Counted from the stretch's first letter, positions 17,883-27,606 are shown. The stretch is 48,667 bases of DNA from Cyclobacterium plantarum (GCF_011290685.1 NZ_JAANYN010000019.1:1-48667), one strand, 5' to 3'. Numbers and translations: made by a program. The notes: a model not told the origin generated them from the sequence alone.

Positions 17883-20800
17883 ATGAACAGCAGTGCTGCC
17901 CACATTCCGGAAAATGAAAGCGAAAGATTAAAAGCTTTGTACGCCACCCAACTTCTGGATACCCTACCTGAATCTTCTTTTGACAAATTAACAGAGTTAG
18001 CCGCAGAAATCTGCCAAACACCCATAGCTCTGGTTACCCTTGTGGATCAGGAAAGGCAGTGGTTCAAATCCAAAGTAGGTCTGGATATTTATGAAACCAA
18101 AAGGTCAGATTCATTTTGCCAGTATACCATTATGCAAGATGACGTTTTTTTGGTAGAAGATGCTTCCAAGGACCCGCGGTTCGAAAAAAACCCATACGTT
18201 AAAGGGGAAGAAAAATTCAGATTTTATGCCGGATTTCCCATAAAATCTGAAACGGGCATGAATTTGGGCACCCTTTGTGTTTTGGATAAAAAACCCAGAA
18301 AACTGACGGACAAACAAGTAAAGGCTCTTAAAACCCTTTCTCTTGAAATAGAGACACTTATACAATTAAAGGTAGAGCGAATCAAACTTAAAAAGTTGAA
18401 CCGCAAACTGGAAAAAGTTCTGACAAATGTTGGGGACCTGGTACTTCTGATTGATCATGATTTCGTGATCCGGGAATATTTCTCCATTAAAAACAACCAT
18501 TTGATGTTTCCGGCTGAGGATTTTTTGAATAAAACCATCAATAATTCCGGATTATCCGAAAACCTTGTGGGATTGTTTGAAAGCATGCTCGAAGAGGTTT
18601 TTTCAAAAGGGCAAAAACTTTACAATGAATATTCTCTTGATGTTCGCGGAAAAAGGGACTGGTATGAATTTACCTGCGAACCCCTATTCAAAGACAAAAA
18701 AGAGGTGTTATGTATTATTAACTTAATTAGTCCAAAAAAGCAGCAGGAATTAAAGATAAAAGATCAGGAAAAAGAGTTTAAAGAATTTTTTGAGCAGGCT
18801 CAGGGAATGATGTTCAAACATGATTTGCAGGGAAAAATCCTACAGGTCAATAAGGAGGGTGCTGCCATGCTGGGATATACTTCAGAAGAAGTATTGGGCT
18901 TAAACATGAAAAACCTCATAGAAAGACCTGAATTATTTGAGCAATATCTTGCTGAAATGCTAAGGGAAAAAAAATTCAACGGCAAAAGAAGGTTGGTATC
19001 AAAAAATGGCTCCCCTGTAACCTTTCATTTCAACAATGTGCTTTTTGAATCGCAATTGGGAGAATCCTATATTTTAGGCAATGGCCTGGACATGTCTGCG
19101 TATTACAAGGTTCATGATGAGCTGGAAGACGTGGCCAAAGCAATCTCCGAGGAAAGAACATTGCTTCGCACCATTATAGATAACATCCCTACCAATATTT
19201 ATGTAAAAAACACCCGATATGAAAAAACATTGGTAAATAAAGCAGAGCTGGACTATTTGGGATTCAAAGAGGATAAAGAAGTTTTGGGATCAACTGATGA
19301 GATGCTCTTTACCGATGTGAGTGCCAGAGAAGCCCAGGAAGAAGACGAAACTGTCATTTCTTCCGGCCAGATCATTATCAATAAGGAAGTAGTCCAGGAA
19401 CAAAAAAACGGAAAGAAAAGGTATTGTCTGATATCAAAAATACCTTTGAAAGACGATTCAGGCAAAATTATGGGGATGGTCGGCCTTACCCATGATATCA
19501 GTGAAAGAAAAAAGGCAGAAATCGCCTTATTGGAAAAAAGCAGAAGACTCGATGCCATCATTAAGGGTACTCATGCAGGCACCTGGGAATGGAATATCAA
19601 AACAGATGAAATCATCATCAATGAGAGGTATGCAGGAATGCTGGGATATTCCCCAGATGAGCTTTTGGAATTCACTTCCAAACAGTGGAATGAACTTTGC
19701 CACCCGGATGATTTCCTTCACCGGGAGCATCTACTGCAAAAACATTTTGATAAAAAAACTGACCATTATCAAAGTGAAATACGTCTACGGCACAAAACCG
19801 GCCACTGGGTTTGGATTCAGGACCGGGGCAAAGTTTTTACCTGGGATGCAAAAACCGGAAAACCTTCACTGATGTACGGAACCCACCAGGACATCAGTTC
19901 CAAAAAAGAAACAGAAAACCAGCTTAAAGAGGCAAAACATAGTGCTGAAAATGCCAACAAAGCAAAATCTGAATTCCTGGCCAACATGAGCCACGAAATA
20001 CGGACGCCCCTGAACGGTGTCATAGGCTTCACTGACTTGCTGATGAAGACCCCACTTTCAGACACCCAATTGCAATACATGAATACGGTTTATCAATCCG
20101 CTCATTCCCTTTTGGATCTGATCAATGACATCCTTGATTTTTCTAAAATAGAAGCGGGCAAAATGGAACTGTCCATTGAGCGATCCGACCTCTATGAATT
20201 GGGCACCCAGGTTGCAGATATTACCAAATATCAGGCCCATTCCAAAGGACTGGAGCTACTGGTCAATCTTTCTCCCGCTTTACCTCGCTTTATTTTCGCC
20301 GACGATGTTCGACTTAGGCAGATTTTAGTAAACTTACTGACCAACGCAATAAAATTTACTGAATTGGGAGAAGTAGAGCTAAAGGTTGAAATGAAGGATA
20401 AAGGCAATAGTGAAAGTTCCCCAACTTTGTTTCGGTTTTCTGTAAGGGATACAGGAATGGGAATACCTTATGAAAAGCAAAGGAAAATATTTGAAGCCTT
20501 CTCTCAGGAGGATGCCAGCACTACACGAAAGTTTGGGGGTACCGGGCTGGGACTGACCATATCCAATAAGTTATTGGAATTGATGGGCAGTCAATTGCAA
20601 CTCGAAAGCGAGCCTGGAAAAGGAAGCCTTTTCTTTTTTGACATCCATCTCATGGCCGAAAAAGGGGAAGAAGAGCAGTGGCCTGATAATCACCATATAG
20701 AAGAGGTACTGGTAGTAGATGACAATGACACCAACAGAAATCTGATTCGCGAAATCATGGAATCCAGGAATATATCCTGTCATCAAGCTCCTAACGGGAT

Positions 20801-21896
20801 GGTAGCCTTACAACTTCTTGAGACGAAAAAAAATATTGACCTTGTATTTATGGATTTGCGGATGCCCTTTCTGGACGGTATCGAGGTAACAGAAAAAATC
20901 AGAAAATTAAAACACCCGAAATTGTCCGGTTTGCCAGTAGTTTTGCTCAGCAGCTCCAGTGATGATGCCTTGGATCGGGGTAAAATGGAAACTTTAAAAA
21001 TCCAGCACCGCATTTTAAAACCAATAAAAATCCAGCAGATTGCGCAGGTGCTCAGGAAAATCACCCAATCTTCAGAAGGAGATGAAGTAATAATGGAAGA
21101 AGATCTTCAGGTACAACAAAACCTTCTGGCCAACAAAAAACATGTTGTTCTGATTGCCGAGGACAATCCGATCAATATGAAACTATCCAAGATCATCCTG
21201 TCTAAAATCAGTCCCACTATTCAAATTGTGGAGGCAGACAATGGGCTAAAGGCCTACGAATATGTCATCCGTCAAAGGCCGGATTTGGTATTGATGGATG
21301 TGCAGATGCCCATTATGAACGGATATGAAACAGCCAAAGCCATACGGTCAGTCAAAAACGGTAAAGACCTCCCCATTATTGCGCTTACAGCCGGCACTGT
21401 CAAAGGAGAAAAGGAACGGTGTCTGGAAGCTGGTATGGATGACTACCTGAGCAAGCCACTCGTGCAAAATAGCCTAACCACCATGATTATGAAATGGCTG
21501 CTACCCGAACAGCAATCGGTTAAGGAAAAAAAACAAACGGAAGAATTTCAGGACTTCAGGAGCAAACATTTCGATAAAATCCATCTGCTTAGCCTGTTTG
21601 ATGGAGAAAAAGCCATAGGAAGAGAACTGTTGAAAATTGCCAGATCCACTTTAGAGGAAAGCAGTAAGAAACTCAGGGAGGCACTTCAAAGTAAAGATGA
21701 AAAAATCCTGCTGGAAGTAGGTCATAAACTAAAAGGGTCGGCAGCAACTGCCGGATTCTTTAGATTGCTTCCTTTAACAGATCAATTGGAAAAAAGAGCT
21801 GATTCAGGAAAGAATCAGGAACTTTTTGAATTGGGCAAACAAATACGGGAGGAGTTGGATTACCTTCTGGAAAATTATGGTGATTTTACATTGTAA
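17883..21896 (+). CDS. Cytosolic multi-PAS hybrid histidine kinase with two receivers and HPt
   Basis: A full phosphorelay in one 1337-residue protein with no membrane segment. In order: GAF domain (about 1-165), four PAS-type regions (about 175-290, 298-410, 425-540 and 555-680, the last two with PAC motifs such as HDISERKKAE), and HisKA ([10 protein letters not shown], His704). HATPase_c follows with NLLTNAIKF, DTGMGIP and GTGLGL. Receiver 1 has Asp991 in FMDLRMP, and receiver 2 has Asp1139 in LMDVQMP. The HPt domain has His1281 in GHKLKGSAA. Signal would pass His, Asp, His within the chain and then to an unknown regulator. The GAF part resembles those of kinases that respond to small ligands or light, but the ligand is not readable. 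Confidence 0.95.
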   Translation: MNSSAAHIPENESERLKALYATQLLDTLPESSFDKLTELAAEICQTPIALVTLVDQERQWFKSKVGLDIYETKRSDSFCQYTIMQDDVFLVEDASKDPRFEKNPYVKGEEKFRFYAGFPIKSETGMNLGTLCVLDKKPRKLTDKQVKALKTLSLEIETLIQLKVERIKLKKLNRKLEKVLTNVGDLVLLIDHDFVIREYFSIKNNHLMFPAEDFLNKTINNSGLSENLVGLFESMLEEVFSKGQKLYNEYSLDVRGKRDWYEFTCEPLFKDKKEVLCIINLISPKKQQELKIKDQEKEFKEFFEQAQGMMFKHDLQGKILQVNKEGAAMLGYTSEEVLGLNMKNLIERPELFEQYLAEMLREKKFNGKRRLVSKNGSPVTFHFNNVLFESQLGESYILGNGLDMSAYYKVHDELEDVAKAISEERTLLRTIIDNIPTNIYVKNTRYEKTLVNKAELDYLGFKEDKEVLGSTDEMLFTDVSAREAQEEDETVISSGQIIINKEVVQEQKNGKKRYCLISKIPLKDDSGKIMGMVGLTHDISERKKAEIALLEKSRRLDAIIKGTHAGTWEWNIKTDEIIINERYAGMLGYSPDELLEFTSKQWNELCHPDDFLHREHLLQKHFDKKTDHYQSEIRLRHKTGHWVWIQDRGKVFTWDAKTGKPSLMYGTHQDISSKKETENQLKEAKHSAENANKAKSEFLANMSHEIRTPLNGVIGFTDLLMKTPLSDTQLQYMNTVYQSAHSLLDLINDILDFSKIEAGKMELSIERSDLYELGTQVADITKYQAHSKGLELLVNLSPALPRFIFADDVRLRQILVNLLTNAIKFTELGEVELKVEMKDKGNSESSPTLFRFSVRDTGMGIPYEKQRKIFEAFSQEDASTTRKFGGTGLGLTISNKLLELMGSQLQLESEPGKGSLFFFDIHLMAEKGEEEQWPDNHHIEEVLVVDDNDTNRNLIREIMESRNISCHQAPNGMVALQLLETKKNIDLVFMDLRMPFLDGIEVTEKIRKLKHPKLSGLPVVLLSSSSDDALDRGKMETLKIQHRILKPIKIQQIAQVLRKITQSSEGDEVIMEEDLQVQQNLLANKKHVVLIAEDNPINMKLSKIILSKISPTIQIVEADNGLKAYEYVIRQRPDLVLMDVQMPIMNGYETAKAIRSVKNGKDLPIIALTAGTVKGEKERCLEAGMDDYLSKPLVQNSLTTMIMKWLLPEQQSVKEKKQTEEFQDFRSKHFDKIHLLSLFDGEKAIGRELLKIARSTLEESSKKLREALQSKDEKILLEVGHKLKGSAATAGFFRLLPLTDQLEKRADSGKNQELFELGKQIREELDYLLENYGDFTL

Positions 21897-21971
21897 CTAA
21901 AATCAGGGTCAGGTGAAAATTCTGCTTTAAATCCTTTTAGGTAGGGCGAAAAGAGAACCGCCATTTTTTCT

Positions 21972-21979
21972 TACCTTTG
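21972..21979 (+). promoter_or_regulatory. Candidate -7 element for prs
   Basis: TACCTTTG matches TAnnTTTG and lies 36 bp before the prs ATG, giving a leader of roughly 28 nt. A matching TTTG at -33 is absent, so this remains a partial match. Confidence 0.45.
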
Positions 21980-22014
21980 GTGCTCTTAAAAAACAAACCA
22001 CAAAAAATCCAATT

Positions 22015-22944
22015 ATGCCCGAGACCAAAATATTCTCAGGTTCAAATACGCTCTATTTGGCCAAAAGTATTGCCAAAGCCTACGGACAAACCCTCGGCGA
22101 CCTGACCCTTGCCAAGTTTAGTGATGGAGAAATGTCTCCCAGTTATAACGAATCTATCAGAGGTTGCAATGTATTCCTCATTCAGTCTACAAACCCTTCA
22201 GCTGACAATCTCCTTGAACTTTGCCTCATGATCGACGCAGCCAAGCGGGCAAGTGCCTATAAGGTTTGTGCGGTTATTCCCTATTTTGGATACGCCCGAC
22301 AGGACCGCAAGGACCGTCCCAGGGTCAGCATTGCGGCCAAGTTAATTGCCAATATGCTAACTTCCGCCGGTGCCGACAGGATCATGACCTGCGATCTACA
22401 CGCAGGGCAAATCCAGGGATTTTTTGATATTCCTTTGGATCATTTAAACGGTTCAGCTATATTTGTGCCCTATTTGAAAAGCCTGGATTTAGGCAACCTG
22501 ATTTTTGCTTCACCTGATGTAGGCGGGGTAGGAAGAACCAGGGCTTATGCCAAACATTTTGAAGTAGATATGGTCGTCTGTGACAAGCACAGAAAAAGAG
22601 CCAATGAAGTGGCTTCCATGCAGGTGATCGGAGATGTAGATGGAAAAGATGTGGTTTTAATCGATGACCTGGTGGATACAGCAGGCACTATGTGTAAGGC
22701 AGCGAATATCCTTCTGGATAAAGGGGCTAATTCCGTAAGAGCCATCTCCACTCACGGTGTACTTTCAGGGAAGGCATATGAAAACATTGAAAAATCCCAG
22801 TTGTCGGAATTGGTGATTACGGATACTATACCGGCTAAACAGGAATCGTCTAAAATCAAAGTGCTGACTGTGGCGGATTTATTCGCCAAAGCCATCCATG
22901 CGGTGACGGGAAACTCTTCAATCAGTTCACTATTTATTCAGTAA
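22015..22944 (+). CDS. prs: Ribose-phosphate pyrophosphokinase
   Basis: PRPP synthase of 309 residues, standard length, making phosphoribosyl pyrophosphate from ribose 5-phosphate and ATP for purine, pyrimidine, histidine and NAD synthesis. Motifs include KFSDGEMSPSYNESIRG, PYFGYARQDRKDRPR (ATP-binding flexible region), CDLHAGQIQGFFDIP, VVCDKHRKRANEV and the PRPP loop VLIDDLVDTAGT. The 27-nt gap to the L25 gene indicates a shared transcript, a common prs-ctc pairing. Confidence 0.97.
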   Translation: MPETKIFSGSNTLYLAKSIAKAYGQTLGDLTLAKFSDGEMSPSYNESIRGCNVFLIQSTNPSADNLLELCLMIDAAKRASAYKVCAVIPYFGYARQDRKDRPRVSIAAKLIANMLTSAGADRIMTCDLHAGQIQGFFDIPLDHLNGSAIFVPYLKSLDLGNLIFASPDVGGVGRTRAYAKHFEVDMVVCDKHRKRANEVASMQVIGDVDGKDVVLIDDLVDTAGTMCKAANILLDKGANSVRAISTHGVLSGKAYENIEKSQLSELVITDTIPAKQESSKIKVLTVADLFAKAIHAVTGNSSISSLFIQ

Positions 22945-22971
22945 TAATTTTAATTTTAACCAAATATATTC

Positions 22972-23562
22972 ATGAAATCAATTGAGATTATAGGGTTTAA
23001 AAGAGCAAATCTCGACAGAAAATCCCTGGATGTCCTTCGGGAAGAAGGGAATGTCCCCTGCGTAGTATATGGCCCCGGAATCAAGGAGCAGATACATTTC
23101 CATTCTCCGGCTATTTTATTCAGGGACTTGATCTATACCCCGGAAGTTCACATGGTAGATCTAAACATTGAAGGAACCACCATAAAAGCCATCCTCAGAG
23201 AGGCGCAGTTTCACCCGGTAAGTGAGGTATTGCTGCACGCCGATTTTTTGGCTTTCAGTAGTGATAAAGCCATCAAAATGGAAATACCAGTTAAACCATT
23301 CGGGAATTCCCCAGGTATTATCAAAGGGGGTAAATTGGAAATAAAAACCCGTACCCTTTTGGTTAAAGGTTTGGCCAATGACTTGCCCGATGAAATTCCA
23401 GTAGATATTTCTTCTCTTGAACTGGGTAAATCAGTGAAAGTAGCCGATCTGAATGTAGAAAAGTTTGAGTTGCTGAATAGTCCCAATGTGACCATCGCAA
23501 CGGTTGGTATTCCAAGAGCATTGAGAGGCAAAAAAGGTGAAGAGGAAGAAGGAGAAGTTTAA
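22972..23562 (+). CDS. rplY: 50S ribosomal protein L25/general stress protein Ctc
   Basis: Two-domain L25 (Ctc/TL5 type) of 196 residues that binds 5S rRNA. The N-terminal RNA-binding domain (about 1-92) contains VPCVVYGPG and LREAQFHPVSEVLLHADF. The C-terminal beta domain (about 95-180) begins IPVKPFGNSPG, followed by an acidic tail ending EEEEGEV. The long form is the usual version in this phylum. It lies between prs and pth in a translation/nucleotide gene run. Confidence 0.96.
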   Translation: MKSIEIIGFKRANLDRKSLDVLREEGNVPCVVYGPGIKEQIHFHSPAILFRDLIYTPEVHMVDLNIEGTTIKAILREAQFHPVSEVLLHADFLAFSSDKAIKMEIPVKPFGNSPGIIKGGKLEIKTRTLLVKGLANDLPDEIPVDISSLELGKSVKVADLNVEKFELLNSPNVTIATVGIPRALRGKKGEEEEGEV

Positions 23563-23589
23563 TTCTTTCATTCTTTGCAAAACATTCCC

Positions 23590-23626
23590 AATCCTGCCCT
23601 GTTTTTTCACAGAGCAGGATTTTTTC
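23590..23626 (+). terminator. Intrinsic terminator after rplY
   Basis: A perfect 8-bp stem (AATCCTGC and GCAGGATT), extended inside by CTGT/ACAG, is followed by TTTTTC. It lies 28 bp after the stop and ends the prs-rplY transcript, so pth probably has its own promoter. Confidence 0.85.
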
Positions 23627-23687
23627 TTGCTAAACCATTTGGTACACTCTACAAATAAATTTTAGTGAAAAGCAATAGACTTAAAAA

Positions 23688-24248
23688 ATGAAATACCTTA
23701 TCGCAGGCCTGGGAAATATCGGACCGGAATATGAATTGACCCGCCACAATGTAGGTTTCCTGATATTGGATAGACTTGCGGACAAGGAAAAACTAAACTG
23801 GGAAAGTAACCGCCTGGCCTTTAATTCACTTTTTAAGCACAAGGGAAGGCAAATCCATTTAATAAAACCGACCACCTATATGAATCTCAGTGGCAAGGCG
23901 GTCAATTACTGGATGAAGGAATTGAAAATCCCCAAAGAAAATGTTTTGGTGGTGGTTGATGATATTGCCTTACCTTTTGGTAAATTGCGGATGAAGTCAA
24001 AAGGATCTGATGCAGGCCATAACGGACTGAAAAATATTGCCGAACTCACTGGAGGACAAAATTACGCCAGACTACGATTTGGTATAGGCAACGATTTCTC
24101 CGCAGGTCGCCAAATTGATTATGTTCTGGGCAGATGGTCTCAACAAGAGATAGATTTTTTACCAGAAGCCATGGATAGGGCAACAGAGATGATTATTGCC
24201 TTTTGCACTATCGGGCTTGAAAAAACCATGAATCAATACAACCAATAA
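23688..24248 (+). CDS. pth: Peptidyl-tRNA hydrolase
   Basis: Pth of 186 residues, standard length; it frees tRNA from peptidyl-tRNA released by stalled ribosomes. The catalytic region shows GLGNIGPEYELTRHNVGF with the active His, then KPTTYMNLSGKAV, and VVVDDIALPFGKLRMKSKG followed by AGHNGLKNI. The C-terminus has the usual helical extension. It is 3 nt from the next gene. Confidence 0.96.
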   Translation: MKYLIAGLGNIGPEYELTRHNVGFLILDRLADKEKLNWESNRLAFNSLFKHKGRQIHLIKPTTYMNLSGKAVNYWMKELKIPKENVLVVVDDIALPFGKLRMKSKGSDAGHNGLKNIAELTGGQNYARLRFGIGNDFSAGRQIDYVLGRWSQQEIDFLPEAMDRATEMIIAFCTIGLEKTMNQYNQ

Positions 24249-24251
24249 AGC

Positions 24252-24542
24252 ATGCCTCACATTAATCTCGGGATACAGATAGTCCCAAAAAGTAAAACAA
24301 TAGATAGCTACCCCTTAGTAGACAAAGCCATTGCCGTCATTGCTGCTTCGGGTGTGAAATACGAAGTAACCCCTTTCGAAACAGTAATGGAAGGCCCTGA
24401 GGATCAATTGATGGCAATAGCCAAACAGGCTCAGGAAGCAGTACTTGCAGCAGGCGCTGATGAAATATTGGTCTATTACCGCATGCAGATTCGACCTGGC
24501 AGTGAGGTTAGTATGGAGGAAAAAACCAGTCCTCATCGATAA
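24252..24542 (+). CDS. Thiamine-binding protein (UPF0045/MTH1187 family)
   Basis: Small cytosolic alpha/beta protein of 96 residues with the family's two-part pattern: INLGIQIVPKSKTIDSYPLVDKA..., then YEVTPFETVMEGPEDQLMAIAK. Members bind thiamine or related pyrimidines and often act in thiamine salvage. It follows pth after 3 nt, and the Wzi-like gene starts shortly after it, so the three are probably co-transcribed. Its role here is not shown. Confidence 0.85.
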   Translation: MPHINLGIQIVPKSKTIDSYPLVDKAIAVIAASGVKYEVTPFETVMEGPEDQLMAIAKQAQEAVLAAGADEILVYYRMQIRPGSEVSMEEKTSPHR

Positions 24543-24601
24543 ACTTTCCAGTTATGATCCGGCAAGCCAAGAAAAAGCCATGCATCAATCCATTAAGAAG
24601 G

Positions 24602-26284
24602 ATGGAGCGGCCGGTGTTTGTATTTTTCTTGTTTTTATGCTACGCTGATCTATCAGGGCAAAGTCTGCCCGTAAACTTTCCCTTGTATCAGGACTACCTG
24701 AGAAGACAACAAATTGCAGGGGAGTTTCCTATTGAACATAGTTTTCAGCTTTTACCCCTGCAAGCCGAATTTACTGAAAAACAACACATTTTAGCAGACA
24801 GCAACACCAACCTGGGATTTACCAAACCCTTATTACCTGGAAAAAGCGGAATCCAGTTTCACCTTTTGCCGCTGCTACTCAGCCAAAATTTCAATGCTTC
24901 TTACCCCTATGGTTGGGGAGAAGGGCCTATACTACCCGCCAGAGGCTTTCAGCATTTACTGGAAGTAGGATTTCAGGCCAATTTTGGGCCTGTTAGCCTG
25001 CAGCTATACCCCCAATTTTTCCATGCCCAAAACCTGCCATTCCAGGAATATGACAACTCTCTTCCCGAGATATTTTTTATTCGGATAAGCAATTTTATTG
25101 GCCGGCTGGATATTCCCGTCAGGCACGGCAACCAACCCATTCGCCGGGCTTTGCCGGGTAATTCTCATTTAAAAGTTAATTTCGGTGCTTTTGCAGCAGG
25201 AATATCTACGGAAAACCTCTGGTGGGGCCCGGGAATACAACAGGCTTTGCTAATCAGTGACAATGCAGAAGGCTTTCCCCATGCCACCATCCATACACGT
25301 AAGCCTGCCAGGACAGCCATAGGCCACTTTGAAGGTCAATATTTTATGGGTAAATTGGGAAATTCCCACCTGCCCTACTATAGCGACAGCAGTTTTGAAC
25401 GGTTTAGAACATTTCCCGATGATTGGCGCTATTTTACGGGAATTACACTAAACTATTCCCCAAAATGGGTGAATGGCTTATCCATTGGTGTGGGAAGAAC
25501 TTTTATGATGTACAGCAGAAAACTGGCTGAAAATGGCTGGGCTGCCTGGTTTCCTGTTTTTGAAGGTCTGCAAAAAGAACGTGTCGGGCTGAATGCATCT
25601 AGAGCCCGTGAAACAGACCAGCACTTTTCTGCTTTTGGACGTTGGGTTTTACCAAAAGTGAAAATGGAAATTTATGGAGAATTTATTCGGACAGATCACG
25701 CCTTAAACTGGCGGGAATTGATACTCAACCCTGAACATGCACGGGGTTATACCTTGGGATTCAGCAAAATAGTGCGCCTTAGGGAAAAAAAGCAGGTTTT
25801 CATCAACCTGGAAATGACCCAAACCGAAAACAGTATCAACAACCTGGTAAAATACGAAGGCAGCAATTTTAATTTTAATCATGGTGGACTGGGGCTTTAC
25901 GAGAATTTTCAGGTGGTCCATGGCCTGACCCATAAAGGAGAAATAATCGGATCCGGCCTTGGGCACAGCGGCAACAGTGCCAGGTTTACCGTCAGCAAGG
26001 TAAATGGCCTTAACACCTGGGGATTCTCCCTGGAACGGCTGTCCAGAGACAATAATTTCTATAATTTCAATCAGGCCAACGGGCTGGATCTGCTCCCATG
26101 GGTAGATTTAAGCCTGGGAGCCCATTGGGAAAAAAAAGTGGGGCATTTTCTTTTTTCAGGCAGGGCACGGCTAATTCGCTCTCACAATTACAATTATGGA
26201 ATCAAACAAAGCAACTCTCTGGGAGACATTGGAGAGAAGCAGCTAAATTTTCATTCCAGAATCAATTTGGCCTACCTTTTTTAA
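24602..26284 (+). CDS. Wzi-like capsule assembly outer-membrane protein
   Basis: Secreted beta-barrel protein of about 560 residues. The start at 24602 gives a clean signal (MERPVFVFFLFLCYADLSG); an ATG at 24554 is also in frame with a longer n-region and cannot be excluded. Alternating strands run to the end, which finishes in NLAYLF, an aromatic outer-membrane terminus. The central block KVNFGAFAAGISTENLWWGP is what I recognise as the Wzi family, whose E. coli member helps hold capsule at the surface. No capsule export cluster is nearby, so function in capsule is inference. Confidence 0.7.
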   Translation: MERPVFVFFLFLCYADLSGQSLPVNFPLYQDYLRRQQIAGEFPIEHSFQLLPLQAEFTEKQHILADSNTNLGFTKPLLPGKSGIQFHLLPLLLSQNFNASYPYGWGEGPILPARGFQHLLEVGFQANFGPVSLQLYPQFFHAQNLPFQEYDNSLPEIFFIRISNFIGRLDIPVRHGNQPIRRALPGNSHLKVNFGAFAAGISTENLWWGPGIQQALLISDNAEGFPHATIHTRKPARTAIGHFEGQYFMGKLGNSHLPYYSDSSFERFRTFPDDWRYFTGITLNYSPKWVNGLSIGVGRTFMMYSRKLAENGWAAWFPVFEGLQKERVGLNASRARETDQHFSAFGRWVLPKVKMEIYGEFIRTDHALNWRELILNPEHARGYTLGFSKIVRLREKKQVFINLEMTQTENSINNLVKYEGSNFNFNHGGLGLYENFQVVHGLTHKGEIIGSGLGHSGNSARFTVSKVNGLNTWGFSLERLSRDNNFYNFNQANGLDLLPWVDLSLGAHWEKKVGHFLFSGRARLIRSHNYNYGIKQSNSLGDIGEKQLNFHSRINLAYLF

Positions 26285-26359
26285 ACCCATTTAGGTAATA
26301 ACCTGGGATTTAAAAAAAATTGGAATGGTGGGTGCTAATCCTTTCATCATGAAAAATAC

Positions 26360-26389
26360 GCAGGCTTTCAACCAGGAAAGCCTGCTTTT
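26360..26389 (+). terminator. Intrinsic terminator after the Wzi-like gene
   Basis: A perfect 10-bp stem, GCAGGCTTTC and GAAAGCCTGC, with a 6-nt loop is followed by TTTTC. It lies between convergent genes and can serve both strands; on the minus side the run is GTATTTTTC. Confidence 0.85.
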
Positions 26390-26395
26390 CAATGT

Positions 26396-26818
26396 TCATT
26401 TTGCCCAATAATCCACTACGGTCACATCCTTCATATGTGGACTTAACACTTCCACAAAAGCTTTATGGTCGGGGTGTGGAAGATAAATTTCCCGGTCTTC
26501 TTCACTTTCAAAGCTTACTAAAAAACAATGCGTCAATCCTTTATTCAAGCCCTCAGGACTATTGTTTGTTCCCCATTCAAAGTCCCTGATCTGAGGTATT
26601 TTATCTTTTAAGGCGATAAAAGCATCTTCCACCTTTTTGATATCTTCCTGACTGGAATCCTCCTTAAAGGACAACAACACCACATGTCTCAACATGGCTT
26701 TCTCGGTTACATTTTGCTCCATTTCTATGACTTTTTCTTCAGTTTCATTAGATGTGTTTCTGGATTGACAGGCTGAAGCCAACAATACCAGTATGGCGAT
26801 TGGAAAAAATTTGTTCAT
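26396..26818 (-). CDS. Dabb-domain lipoprotein
   Basis: Exported lipoprotein of 140 residues. The signal ends in the lipobox ASAC (MNKFFPIAILVLLASAC). After a short acidic linker (25-42) comes a stress-responsive dimeric alpha/beta-barrel (Dabb) domain with LRHVVLLSFKEDSS, FEWGTNNSPEGLNKGLTHCFLVSFES, and HPDHKAFVEVLSPHMKDVTVVDYW. The fold is usually cytosolic, so anchoring it outside the membrane is notable. The ligand is unknown. Confidence 0.85.
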   Translation of the reverse strand: MNKFFPIAILVLLASACQSRNTSNETEEKVIEMEQNVTEKAMLRHVVLLSFKEDSSQEDIKKVEDAFIALKDKIPQIRDFEWGTNNSPEGLNKGLTHCFLVSFESEEDREIYLPHPDHKAFVEVLSPHMKDVTVVDYWAK

Positions 26819-27143
26819 GGTTTTTTTATTTTGGTTATCAATTGAACGATTAATAAGTAAAATAAATGAAAAAAAATCATTTTAATGCAAACAACCATCT
26901 TAATTGTTCCTTTGATGGCTGTCTATTTTTGAAAAACCTTGATGATTAGGTGAAATCTTGATTTTTTATTGCTTGGCTTTCTTATTTTAATTTAAGTCAT
27001 ATTCAATTTTTTATGCTACTTTTATAAAAAATTTATTTATTCTAGGCCAGTATTTGGATAAAAAACATTTGCCTTTTAATAGGTGGATGCGACCAAATTA
27101 AAATAGCAGCTATTTTAAACAGCATTTAAGCGTCGTAATTTTT
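26819..27143. other. Divergent regulatory region with a 21-bp palindrome
   Basis: This AT-rich stretch separates the Dabb gene from the response regulator. A TATTTTTG (26924-26931) matches the -7 consensus on the plus strand, but its best -33 is only ATTG at 17 bp. The one strong structure is the palindrome at 27098-27118, listed separately. No RNA gene is seen. Confidence 0.5.
27098..27118. promoter_or_regulatory. 21-bp perfect palindrome upstream of the response regulator
   Basis: Arms TTAAAATAGC and GCTATTTTAA flank a single central A. The palindrome ends 25 bp before the regulator ATG. Its position fits a repressor or activator site, or a leader hairpin that covers the ribosome entry region. 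No DNA-binding regulator is encoded beside it. Confidence 0.5.
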
Positions 27144-27545
27144 ATGGATAAGATCGGATTTACGTACATTGTGGACGATGACCCACTTTACAATTTTGGA
27201 ACAAAAAAACTCCTGGAATTTACTTCCTTTACAGAGGAGGTATCTTTTTTTTTAAATGGTGAAGCCGCCTGGAAAGATTTCGAAAAAAGAAACAGCGAAG
27301 GAGCTTCGCTTCCTGATGTTATTCTCCTGGATATCAATATGCCCATCATGAATGGCTGGCAATTTCTGGATTTGATATCAGCGGCAAAATTTACGCATCC
27401 CGTAAAGGTTTTTGTTATTTCATCTTCCATCAACCAGGATGAAATGGACAGGGCAAACACTTACCCTTTGGTAGTGGACTACATCACCAAACCGATGACA
27501 CTCGATAAATTCAAAGACCTGAAAAAACGAATCCTTAGTTTGTAA
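27144..27545 (+). CDS. Single-domain response regulator
   Basis: Receiver-only protein of 133 residues with no output domain. It has the acidic cluster VDDDP, the phosphoacceptor Asp in LLDINMP, the Ser in VISSS and the Lys in YITKPM. The sequence is of the Bacteroidota stand-alone receiver type, which may pass phosphate in a relay or bind a partner protein. The three hybrid or simple kinases in this window are candidates as donors, but none is adjacent. Confidence 0.93.
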   Translation: MDKIGFTYIVDDDPLYNFGTKKLLEFTSFTEEVSFFLNGEAAWKDFEKRNSEGASLPDVILLDINMPIMNGWQFLDLISAAKFTHPVKVFVISSSINQDEMDRANTYPLVVDYITKPMTLDKFKDLKKRILSL

Positions 27546-27573
27546 TTTTATTAAACAGGCATTCAAACAATTT

Positions 27574-27606
27574 AGCTGGCTTTTATTCCTGACCAGCTGT
27601 TTTTTT
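27574..27606 (+). terminator. Terminator of the response regulator
   Basis: A stem AGCTGG/CCAGCT with a 13-nt loop is followed by GTTTTTTT. It extends into the 3' end of the convergent GH3 gene, so its bases serve both a terminator and codons. Confidence 0.7.
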
